Source: Candidatus Kerfeldbacteria bacterium CG08_land_8_20_14_0_20_43_14 | Lineage (GTDB): Bacteria > Patescibacteriota > Patescibacteriia > PEXW01 | Assembly: GCA_002774575.1 (NCBI GenBank) | Contig: PEXW01000003.1 | Span: forward strand, 1 to 6,745 | Reading direction: 5' to 3' | Length of the DNA: 6,745 nucleotides | Shown: piece after piece, positions 1 through 4,474 of the stretch | Layout of the letters: each line of letters starts with the position of its first letter | Position numbering within the stretch: the stretch's first letter is position 1 | Program-made: the position numbers and the translations under genes | The notes under the pieces: generated by a model | Database searches by the model: none | What the model was told of the DNA's origin: nothing | Seen by the model: only the letters and a program-made list of their open reading frames with translations

Positions 1-30
1 CCTTCCTATTTTTGAGGTGAGTTTATTGTA

Positions 31-155
31 CTCCCGGGAGCTACGCTAGAAAACGCACACGCCGGCTAAAGCCGGCGATATCTATCGGTACAGTGCGGGG
101 CGGAATCCCGCATCCGTTTCGTAAAACGGCGGGACTGGTGCGGGATAAATTTATC
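31..155. other. Palindrome-rich non-coding region upstream of the ymdB-like gene
   Basis: No credible gene is visible in the first 231 bases. The stretch holds a 10-bp palindrome CTCCCGGGAG (31-40) and a hairpin with GCCGGC arms (61-66 and 71-76) around TAAA. A further hairpin has CCGTTT (114-119) pairing with AAACGG (124-129). The latter sits inside an 8-bp outer stem, ATCCCGCA (105-112) with TGCGGGAT (139-146). The left arm of that stem can alternatively pair with the upstream TGCGGG (94-99), so two folds compete. A 12-bp palindrome GATAAATTTATC follows (144-155). These could be the end of an upstream transcript, or REP-like or protein-binding palindromes. I cannot tell which. Confidence 0.5.
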
Positions 156-194
156 AAAATAAAAACCCAGCTCTGTATTATTGGTTTAATCATA

Positions 195-224
195 TTGTGA
201 AAAAAGCCTTTGTACTGCTATCCT
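195..224 (+). promoter_or_regulatory. Candidate promoter for the ymdB-like gene, possibly giving a leaderless mRNA
   Basis: TTGTGA (195-200) and TATCCT (219-224) are separated by 18 bases, and the -10 box carries an upstream TG (216-217), as in extended -10 promoters. The expected transcription start falls at about 231, immediately before the ATG at 232. No Shine-Dalgarno sequence precedes the ATG. Together these suggest a leaderless or near-leaderless transcript. Both boxes are imperfect. Confidence 0.35.
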
Positions 225-231
225 TAATGCT

Positions 232-1014
232 ATGAACATACTCTTTATCGGTGATATAGTTGGAAAACCCGGCCGCTTGGCTGTGCAAAAAGTTTTGCCA
301 AAATTAAAAAAACTTAAAAAAATCGACTTGGTTATTGCCAATGTGGAAAATTTGGCGCATGGTCTGGGCATTACCCAAAAAACCTGGGTTGAGATGAAAA
401 ATGCCGGGGTGGATGTCGGCACTAGTGGCGATCATGTTTTTAACAAGACCGATGTCAATCCAATCCTGAACGACCCAGATTCCCGACTGATCAGGCCGGC
501 CAATGCTTTTGAGGATATGCCTGGCAACGGATATTTAAATTTAGTGATTAAGAAAAAAAGAGTTTTAGTCATCAATCTTTTGGGCCAGGTTTTTATCACA
601 AAAGAAGCAAAATCGCCTTTCGATGCCGCGGATTTGCTGTTATCCAATAATTCAGGGGATATTATTTTCGTTGACATGCACGCTGAAGCAACCAGTGAAA
701 AAGTGGCAATCGGCTGGCATTTAGACGGAAGAGCAACGGCTGTGGTCGGCAGTCATACCCATGTGCCGACTTCGGATACCAGAATTCTGCCGGGCGGCAC
801 GGCTTATGTTTCTGACGCGGGCATGTGCGGACTGCGCGATGGGATTATTGGCGTTGACAGGGCTGTAATAATGCCAAGATTCTTAACCGGCGAAAAACAG
901 CCGCATGAAATCGCCGAGCACGGGCCTGCGGTTTTTAATTCTGTATTGATTGAAATTAATTCTAAAAATAAAGCTTCCAAAATTATCAGACTGGACAAAG
1001 AATTTGAGGTATAA
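232..1014 (+). CDS. ymdB: YmdB/TIGR00282-type metallophosphoesterase (260 aa)
   Basis: This is probably a cytosolic binuclear-metal phosphoesterase of the YmdB family. Characterised members hydrolyse 2',3'-cyclic nucleotides and affect biofilm and motility gene expression in Firmicutes; the substrate here is not known. The length, 260 residues, matches the family. Visible elements are the N-terminal FIGDIVGKPGR with D8, the VENLAHGLG segment with E39-N40, H68, H150 in VDMHAE, and the C-terminal GSHTHVPTSD with H175 and H177, followed by GTAYVSDAGMCG. These correspond to the metal-binding and catalytic positions of the family. The usual GNH motif reads GDH here (D67-H68), so Asp replaces the normal Asn. 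There is no signal peptide or membrane segment. The start is the first ATG; no Shine-Dalgarno sequence is seen. The stop codon TAA lies inside the -10 box of the promoter proposed for the HU gene downstream. Confidence 0.9.
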   Translation: MNILFIGDIVGKPGRLAVQKVLPKLKKLKKIDLVIANVENLAHGLGITQKTWVEMKNAGVDVGTSGDHVFNKTDVNPILNDPDSRLIRPANAFEDMPGNGYLNLVIKKKRVLVINLLGQVFITKEAKSPFDAADLLLSNNSGDIIFVDMHAEATSEKVAIGWHLDGRATAVVGSHTHVPTSDTRILPGGTAYVSDAGMCGLRDGIIGVDRAVIMPRFLTGEKQPHEIAEHGPAVFNSVLIEINSKNKASKIIRLDKEFEV

Positions 1015-1050
1015 TACTGGTGTAAGCAAATTTAATTACCCGAAAGGGGG
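1010..1050 (+). promoter_or_regulatory. HU promoter -10 box and ribosome binding site
   Basis: A perfect TATAAT (1010-1015) overlaps the stop codon of the upstream gene; the -35 region at the proper distance (near 987-992) is poor. The Shine-Dalgarno run AAAGGGGG ends at 1050, eight bases before the ATG at 1059. An in-frame GTG at 1050 lies within the Shine-Dalgarno run itself, so 1059 is the better start. Confidence 0.5.
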
Positions 1051-1058
1051 TGAGCCCT

Positions 1059-1340
1059 ATGAACAAGGCCGAACTCATTCAAAAAATCGCTGAAAAATTA
1101 AATACGACTGCCAAACAAGCCGAAGAAATGTTTGACGCTTTTATGGATATTACTACCGAGACGATTAAATCCGGCAATGAAGTTACTTTAACGGGTTTTG
1201 GCACTTTCATGGCCAAAGAGCGCTCTGCCCGTACAGGTGTAAACCCCCAAAATCCAAGTCAAAAAATCCAGATTGCGGCAGTCAGGGTGCCCAAGTTCAA
1301 AGCCGGCAAATCTTTGAAGGATGCGCTGAAAAAAACCTAA
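1059..1340 (+). CDS. HU/IHF-family DNA-binding protein (93 aa)
   Basis: This is a small dimeric nucleoid protein that bends and compacts DNA without strong sequence preference. Starting at the ATG at 1059 it is 93 residues, close to the usual 90. An N-terminal pair of helices (MNKAELIQKIAEKLNTTAKQ onward) leads into the family signature GFGTF (46-50). The beta-arm follows, with RTGVNP (58-63), whose Pro intercalates into DNA in HU/IHF proteins. The closing helix is FKAGKSLKDAL (80-90). It follows the ymdB-like gene by 44 bases but has its own perfect -10 box and a strong ribosome binding site. A bidirectional terminator ends it. HU versus a more specific IHF-like role cannot be decided from sequence. 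Confidence 0.95.
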   Translation: MNKAELIQKIAEKLNTTAKQAEEMFDAFMDITTETIKSGNEVTLTGFGTFMAKERSARTGVNPQNPSQKIQIAAVRVPKFKAGKSLKDALKKT

Positions 1341-1354
1341 GGTAAAAGCATAAT

Positions 1355-1389
1355 AAAAACCCCGTGATTTAAACTCTGCCGGGGTTTTT
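1355..1389. terminator. Bidirectional intrinsic terminator between convergent genes
   Basis: AAAAACCCCG (1355-1364) pairs with CGGGGTTTTT (1380-1389), giving a G+C core with a T-run on each strand, so it can stop transcription from both sides. It lies 14 bases after the HU stop. The stop codon of the convergent 125-residue gene (1369-1371) sits in its loop. Confidence 0.85.
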
Positions 1390-1746
1390 ATAAACAACTG
1401 ATTTCGATTCTGCTAAGTCTGAAATTATGACTGCTCGCCATTTTTCAGCCTGCTGCAAGTAAAGCATGGCTTCTTCGATTTCGTCTGCCATTGCCGCATT
1501 AATTGCTTGATCTATTGCCGCCAAACCAGCGGGATGATCCCAGGAAAAGGGCTGACTTCTGAAAAACGAATAAAGCCTAATGGCGTCCTGTAAAAAATCT
1601 CGTAATTTCTCCGCTTTGACCAGATCATGCTGATCAACTTTTAACTTGACTATTTTTTTAATCAATCTTCGAAAAGAGCAATTCAATCCAAGAAAATAGC
1701 CATCTAGAGTCTTATGTAATAAGTCGCTGTCTTTCACAACTAACAT
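1369..1746 (-). CDS. Conserved-looking hypothetical protein, all-helical (125 aa)
   Basis: I do not recognise the family. The predicted protein is soluble and helix-rich. A basic N-terminal half contains FRRLIKKIVKLKVDQHDLVKAEKLRDFL (residues 25-52). A tryptophan/histidine patch SWDHPAG follows (68-74). An acidic helix then leads to LYLQQAEKWRAVI (95-107). There is no signal peptide or membrane span. It is likely real: AAGGAGG precedes the ATG by four bases, and a sigma70-like promoter lies 26 bases further upstream. It ends inside the terminator it shares with HU, a tidy convergent arrangement. The mix of alternating helices and a conserved-looking HP motif could suit a HEPN- or toxin/antitoxin-like helical bundle, but nothing seen supports choosing one. 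Confidence 0.75.
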   Translation of the reverse strand: MLVVKDSDLLHKTLDGYFLGLNCSFRRLIKKIVKLKVDQHDLVKAEKLRDFLQDAIRLYSFFRSQPFSWDHPAGLAAIDQAINAAMADEIEEAMLYLQQAEKWRAVIISDLAESKSVVYKNPGRV

Positions 1747-1771
1747 TTAACCTCCTTTTTGTCTTCACTTT

Positions 1772-1799
1772 AACCTAGCGCAAATTCAGGACTTGTCAA
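1772..1799 (-). promoter_or_regulatory. Sigma70-like promoter for the 125-residue gene
   Basis: Read on the minus strand, TTGACA (1799-1794) and TAGGTT (1777-1772) are 16 bases apart, pointing at the ATG at 1746 with its AAGGAGG site. The -35 box abuts, and shares TCAA with, the inverted-repeat element at 1796-1905. Insertion of that element may therefore have created or bordered this promoter. Confidence 0.6.
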
Positions 1800-1905
1800 C
1801 CCAGCACCACTTTCCAAAATAAATCTGAAACTAGCTAAAGATGTTTATTGTGATAAATATCTATATTTTTGAGTAATGCTTTAATGGAAAGTGGTGCTGG
1901 GTCAA
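1796..1905. mobile_element. MITE-like element: 17-bp perfect inverted repeats flanked by TCAA
   Basis: CCCAGCACCACTTTCCA (1800-1816) is perfectly repeated in inverted orientation at 1885-1901. The AT-rich core between them is 68 bases and has no coding capacity. Both outer edges carry TCAA (1796-1799 and 1902-1905), as expected of a 4-bp target-site duplication. The size (102 bp plus flanks) and structure fit a non-autonomous miniature transposable element. No transposase is present in the window. An alternative is a long hairpin regulator of the leftward gene, because the left flank forms its -35 box. Confidence 0.5.
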
Positions 1906-1944
1906 GCCCTTGCTTAAAATTAAATCAAAATATACAATTTCAAC

Positions 1945-2023
1945 ACTATGGGAGCATAGTCCCGACTCCGCTTCGGAGTCGCGGATCCTCGTCCCGTCGC
2001 CATTAGGCGACGAGGACGGGACT
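1945..2023. other. Branched GC-rich hairpin element
   Basis: This lies in the 335-base gene-free gap before the tRNA. ACTATG (1945-1950) pairs with CATAGT (1955-1960). GACTCCG (1964-1970) pairs with CGGAGTC (1974-1980) around CTT. CGTCC plus CGTCGCC (1990-2001) pairs with GGCGACG plus GGACG (2006-2018) around ATTA, with one bulged A. An outer stem AGTCCCG (1958-1964) with CGGGACT (2017-2023) can enclose the middle hairpins as a junction, in competition with some inner pairs. The sequence TGGGAGCATAG at 1949-1959 also matches the first bases of the tRNA at 2081-2091. The function is unknown; a REP-like dispersed element or a structured RNA are both possible. Confidence 0.5.
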
Positions 2024-2081
2024 TAGCCAAAAGACCATTGCCATTAATTAGGTTTATTTGTAAATTCAAGTTAGTCAATTT

Positions 2082-2157
2082 GGGAGCATAGCTTAGCTGG
2101 TAGAGCAGACGCCTCTTAAGCGTACGGTCGGGGGTTCGAATCCCTCTGCTCCCACCA
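2082..2157 (+). tRNA. tRNA-Lys (anticodon CTT), CCA encoded
   Basis: The acceptor stem GGGAGCA (2082-2088) pairs with TGCTCCC (2147-2153). The discriminator A is at 2154 and CCA is encoded at 2155-2157. The D-arm contains AGCTGGTAGAGC. The anticodon loop CTCTTAA (2113-2119) places CTT at 2115-2117, reading AAG lysine codons. The anticodon stem has four good pairs (ACGC/GCGT) and a G-A mismatch at its top. The T-arm is GGGGG-TTCGAAT-CCCTC with one G-T pair. No intrinsic terminator hairpin follows directly; a run of seven T begins at about 2174. Confidence 0.95.
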
Positions 2158-2538
2158 ATATCAAACTTTACGATTTTTTTCCGATTGATTCGGCGGCGCG
2201 TTGTGCCGCAAAGTATGGCAGGACAGGGTTTCCGCGCGCTTCGCGCGGCAAAATCTGTTGGCAAAATTCCTGAAAGTTTGATTCTGGTGCTCTAATTGTT
2301 AGCTTCGCACGAACTTATTTTAAAAGGAATTCTTGACTTTATCTGGCGGGGCGGAAGGGGGGTTTGGGGGGGAATTCCACCCGCCCTCTCCGTAAAAATA
2401 CAAATTAAATCGGCTTTTCAAAAAACAAGGAGATTTTTCGTGGCGCCGATTACGGCGCGCGCCACGATGATTCTTTTCCCTATCATTATACGCTTTTTAC
2501 GTCAATATTCAATAGTAAATATAGCGCATTTTTAACCA
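2158..2538. other. Gene-free stretch with hairpins and a G-run
   Basis: No convincing gene is present between the tRNA and the first target-gene promoter. Visible structure is as follows. A 10-bp inverted repeat starts two bases after the tRNA (ATCAAACTTT 2160-2169 with AAAGTTTGAT 2273-2282). Inside it is a GC hairpin, CCGCGCG (2232-2238) with CGCGCGG (2242-2248). G-tracts at 2348-2351, 2357-2362 and 2366-2372 are enough for a quadruplex if the last tract counts twice. A 9-bp hairpin has TCGTGGCGC (2438-2446) pairing with GCGCCACGA (2459-2467). An AT-rich segment runs from 2468 to 2538. Confidence 0.5.
2485..2512 (-). promoter_or_regulatory. Possible leftward promoter
   Basis: On the minus strand, TTGAAT (2512-2507) and a perfect TATAAT (2490-2485) are 16 bases apart. 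It would transcribe leftward through the hairpin at 2438-2467 and the G-run toward the tRNA. No gene lies in that direction, so it would make a non-coding RNA if active. It could equally be chance in an AT-rich segment. Confidence 0.25.
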
Positions 2539-2567
2539 TTGACATTTTCCCCAATATACGCTATTAT
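2539..2567 (+). promoter_or_regulatory. Strong sigma70-like promoter of the first DGR target gene
   Basis: A consensus TTGACA (2539-2544) and TATTAT (2562-2567) are separated by 17 bases. The predicted start is about 2574, inside TCGTTCTTTGA, which recurs at the same distance (3 bases after the -10 box) at the second target gene. Confidence 0.8.
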
Positions 2568-2570
2568 TAC

Positions 2571-2657
2571 TCGTTCTTTGACAATTCAAGCAAATACGCT
2601 TGAAACCGCCGTTCTGACGGAATCAGGACAAGAAATCACAGTAAATGGAGGTATGCG
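2571..2657 (+). promoter_or_regulatory. Structured 5' leader of target gene 1
   Basis: Two hairpins separated by the linker ACCGCC. In P1, TTCAAGC (2585-2591) pairs with GCTTGAA (2598-2604). In P2, GTTCTGA (2611-2617) pairs with TCAGGAC (2623-2629) around the loop CGGAA. The leader before target gene 2 has the same layout, the same linker and the same P2 loop, but different stem bases that still pair, which argues for a selected RNA fold. CCG of the linker could also pair with CGG of the P2 loop. A GGAGG site (2647-2651) lies six bases before the ATG. It does not match a riboswitch I recognise. Confidence 0.7.
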
Positions 2658-3407
2658 ATGTCAAGTCGTGAGCTTTCTATCCACCAAGAGCACGAAGTTC
2701 TTGGAAAATTGGAAAACGCAGGGCTTAATTCCGAATTAGCCCAGAAAATTATTGACAGCAGGGACAATGATCTCGCCAAGAAGGTTGTTGCCTATATCCA
2801 GCGCGGTGACTACGATCCATCAACCAGCCAGAAGCGCGCCAAGGAAATCATGGGCGCAAGCTATATGGGCCCGGAAGACGCGATAAAGCACTTCGGTGTT
2901 TCTTTCACGGACAAAGAGCTCATCCAGGTTCGTGAAATCCCGTTCACCGAAGCCGAGCTGGAAGCCTGCAAGGAAACCCACATCCTCTTCGTGGGGTACC
3001 CGCTGTCCATCCTGGACATGCGCAGCAAGGTCAAGAACCTTTTCTACAATCAGGACTGGTACTATAGCCAGTCCTTCGCAAAGAAAGAAAAGGTCAATCT
3101 GCGGTGGTACCTCATCCGCAAGGACGAAGTGCCAAGCTCCACCAGCAAGACGTGGCAACGGCAACAGTCGCTGCTGACCAGCGACGAAACTACGCCGCGC
3201 GCCTGTGAAGTCATCTTCATGGTCACGCTCTATTTCCTGGTTACTGGGAAGCGCCTGTTGGAGAAGATGTACGTTCGCTGTTCCGATCTTGCTTCGGTCG
3301 GTCTCCGCGTCGGCGTCGGCGACTTTGGCTCCGAGGGCTTGAGCGTCGACGGCTATTCGGATGACTACTACCGCGTTAGCCTTGGTCTCGCTGCCGCCCG
3401 GAAGTGA
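2658..3407 (+). CDS. DGR target (variable) protein 1 (249 aa)
   Basis: First of two tandem targets of the retroelement. The C-terminal 39 residues (L211-K249) are encoded by the variable repeat. They follow the pattern L.S.G.RV.VG.F.S.GL.V and end LGLAAARK, which is typical of DGR ligand-binding domains (C-type-lectin-like folds in characterised cases). Residues 55-160 are alignable to target 2: QKRAKEIMG, an EIPFTEAELEACKETHIL segment (93-110), LFYNQDWYYSQSFA (128-141), then RWYLIRKDEVPSSTSKTW (149-166) and YVRCSD (205-210) just before the variable part. No signal peptide or membrane span is seen, so the protein looks cytosolic or exported by an unseen route. The ATG at 2658 is chosen because its GGAGG and spacing are identical to target 2; an ATG at 2653 is too close to the site. 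Codon use is much richer in G+C than in the flanking chromosomal genes. What it binds is unknown. Confidence 0.9.
   Translation: MSSRELSIHQEHEVLGKLENAGLNSELAQKIIDSRDNDLAKKVVAYIQRGDYDPSTSQKRAKEIMGASYMGPEDAIKHFGVSFTDKELIQVREIPFTEAELEACKETHILFVGYPLSILDMRSKVKNLFYNQDWYYSQSFAKKEKVNLRWYLIRKDEVPSSTSKTWQRQQSLLTSDETTPRACEVIFMVTLYFLVTGKRLLEKMYVRCSDLASVGLRVGVGDFGSEGLSVDGYSDDYYRVSLGLAAARK
3288..3403 (+). repeat. Variable repeat VR1
   Basis: This 116-base copy of the template repeat at 4848-4963 has no gaps. It differs at 20 positions, and every one is an adenine in the template (12 to G, 5 to T, 3 to C); no other template base is changed. The 3' end, CTCGCTGCCGCCCGGAAG and then TGA, is shared with VR2. 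It differs from the template's GGAAC at one base, as expected of the homing-initiation (IMH versus IMH*) boundary. Similarity extends two bases further left (3286-3287). Confidence 0.95.
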
Positions 3408-3451
3408 TTTTCGATCTTTGAATCTTGAGACTTTGTTTCTTTTTGAGACTT

Positions 3452-3491
3452 GAGCCTTCGGTAAATTTTTTTGCTGGGGGCTCTCTTTTTT
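3452..3491 (+). terminator. Terminator of target gene 1
   Basis: The outer stem is GAGCC (3452-3456) with GGCTC (3479-3483). The inner stem is CGGTAAA (3459-3465) with TTTGCTG (3470-3476), including G-T pairs, and a T-run ends at 3491. The same hairpin follows target gene 2 with a stronger inner stem. The preceding TTGAGACTTGAGCC is also shared. Confidence 0.8.
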
Positions 3492-3504
3492 ATCACGCTT
3501 GCGC

Positions 3505-3532
3505 TTGACTTTGACAATGAATATGCTACTAT
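3505..3532 (+). promoter_or_regulatory. Promoter of target gene 2
   Basis: TTGACT (3505-3510) and TACTAT (3527-3532) are 16 bases apart, 13 bases after the terminator of target gene 1. TCGTTCTTTGA begins three bases after the -10 box, exactly as at target gene 1. A second TTGACA at 3511-3516 is too close to this -10 box to be used with it. Confidence 0.7.
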
Positions 3533-3535
3533 AAG

Positions 3536-3624
3536 TCGTTCTTTGAAATATATCCAAGGAATACCTTGGAACCGCCGCTCTAACGGAATTAGGGCAGATA
3601 ACCAATTGTATGTGGAGGTGTGCG
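3536..3624 (+). promoter_or_regulatory. Structured 5' leader of target gene 2
   Basis: P1 is TCCAAGG (3553-3559) with CCTTGGA (3564-3570). The linker ACCGCC follows. P2 is GCTCTAA (3577-3583) with TTAGGGC (3589-3595) around CGGAA. Relative to the leader of target gene 1, stem bases change on both sides and keep pairing (for example the C-G end pair of P1 becomes G-C, and G-C pairs in P2 become A-T). GGAGG (3614-3618) stands six bases before ATG 3625. Confidence 0.7.
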
Positions 3625-4392
3625 ATGGTAGATCGTGCGCAACAATTCAAGCCGGGTGATTTTTCGCACGGCCAAGTTCATGAGTTTCTCGTTGCTTACG
3701 GCAAACAGGGCGGTAACCCCGACCTGCTGCAAGCCGCAATTGAAGATCAGAAGCTCATGACACGACTCGTCAACTTCTGGGAGCAGGGCGGCTACGAAGC
3801 AACCATTGACCAGAAGAATGCTCGCGCCATTATGGGCAAGAACTTCCTCGGCGTTGAAGAAGCTATTCAGCACTTCAAGCTGCAGCCTTCCGAACAGGCT
3901 ATCAGCCGGCTCAAAGAGATACCGTTCTCTGAAAGCGTCTTGCGTGAATGCAAGAATACACACATTCTAATCGCCGACCTTGGCCTGTCCATTATCGGCG
4001 TGAAGAGCAGGGTTGATCGCAATCTTTTTTACTCCAAAGAGGATGCCTGGTACACGAATCAGGCGTTTGCCCAAAAAGAGGGCGAGGTAACCTGGCGGCT
4101 CATTCGCAAGGATATCGTTCCCAGCTCCACGAGCAAAACCTGGCAACAGCAGCAGGCACTGATCACGGCAGTTGAGGAAACACCCGAAGCACGGGCAATG
4201 GTCTACACCAACATTCTGTACTACCTGGTACATGGTAGCCGCTTGTTCTCAAGCGTCTACGCCAGATGTTCCGACCTTGGTTCGGGCGGTTGCCGCGTCT
4301 GCGTCGGCGGCTTTGGCTCCGAGGGCTTGAGCGTCGGCGGTTCGGATGGCAACTACCTCGGTGGCCTTGGTCTCGCTGCCGCCCGGAAGTGA
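3625..4392 (+). CDS. DGR target (variable) protein 2 (255 aa)
   Basis: Paralog of target 1 with the same architecture. Shared blocks are AIMGKNFLGVEEAIQHF (68-84), EIPFSESVLRECKNTHIL (98-115), LFYSKEDAWYTNQAFAQKEG (134-153), RLIRKDIVPSSTSKTW (158-173) and YARCSD (212-217). The diversified tail L218-K255 comes from VR2. That tail has 13 glycines in 38 residues and two cysteines (C223, C226), because most template adenines became G. The start at 3625 fits the GGAGG spacing seen at target 1; an in-frame ATG at 3610 lies upstream of that site and is unlikely. The DNA outside the VR is clearly diverged from target 1 although the protein blocks are retained, so this is an old duplication or separately acquired family member whose VR is kept alike by homing. 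The ligand is unknown. Confidence 0.9.
   Translation: MVDRAQQFKPGDFSHGQVHEFLVAYGKQGGNPDLLQAAIEDQKLMTRLVNFWEQGGYEATIDQKNARAIMGKNFLGVEEAIQHFKLQPSEQAISRLKEIPFSESVLRECKNTHILIADLGLSIIGVKSRVDRNLFYSKEDAWYTNQAFAQKEGEVTWRLIRKDIVPSSTSKTWQQQQALITAVEETPEARAMVYTNILYYLVHGSRLFSSVYARCSDLGSGGCRVCVGGFGSEGLSVGGSDGNYLGGLGLAAARK
4276..4388 (+). repeat. Variable repeat VR2
   Basis: This is a 113-base copy of the template repeat with one in-frame 3-base gap: two codons (4336-4341) face three AAC/AAC/AAT codons of the template. It has 22 substitutions, all at template adenines: 18 to G, 3 to T, 1 to C. The left edge is sharper than in VR1, since C at 4275 mismatches the template T. The 3' end is identical to VR1 through the stop codon. 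Confidence 0.95.
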
Positions 4393-4434
4393 AATTGAAC
4401 TTTGATTTTTGAAGCCTTGTCTCTCTTGAGACTT

Positions 4435-4473
4435 GAGCCTCGGCAAAATTTTTTGCTGGGGCTCTTTTATTTT
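4435..4473 (+). terminator. Terminator of target gene 2
   Basis: GAGCC (4435-4439) pairs with GGCTC (4460-4464). The inner stem is CGGCAAAA (4441-4448) with TTTTGCTG (4451-4458), and then a T-rich tail. It is homologous to the terminator of target gene 1, with a C-G pair replacing a T-G pair in the stem. Confidence 0.85.
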
Positions 4474-4474
4474 C

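Noticed and set aside
1920..2264. Minus-strand open frame of 114 codons covering the tRNA
   Set aside because: It is the well-known false translation of a tRNA (GGSRGIRTPDRT) joined to hairpin DNA, and it needs a TTG start.
2296..2535. Plus-strand open frame of 79 codons before the first target gene
   Set aside because: It starts at TTG without a ribosome binding site, runs through the G-run and hairpins, and shows no recognisable protein pattern.
3288..3407. VR1 and VR2 as plain gene-duplication similarity
   Set aside because: The differences fall only on template adenines while the rest of the two genes has diverged at all bases. Duplication alone cannot give that.
2820..3650. Long minus-strand frame (276 codons) opposite target gene 1
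   Set aside because: It is an antisense shadow of GC-rich codons. It crosses the terminator, promoter and leader of the target genes and has no ribosome binding site.
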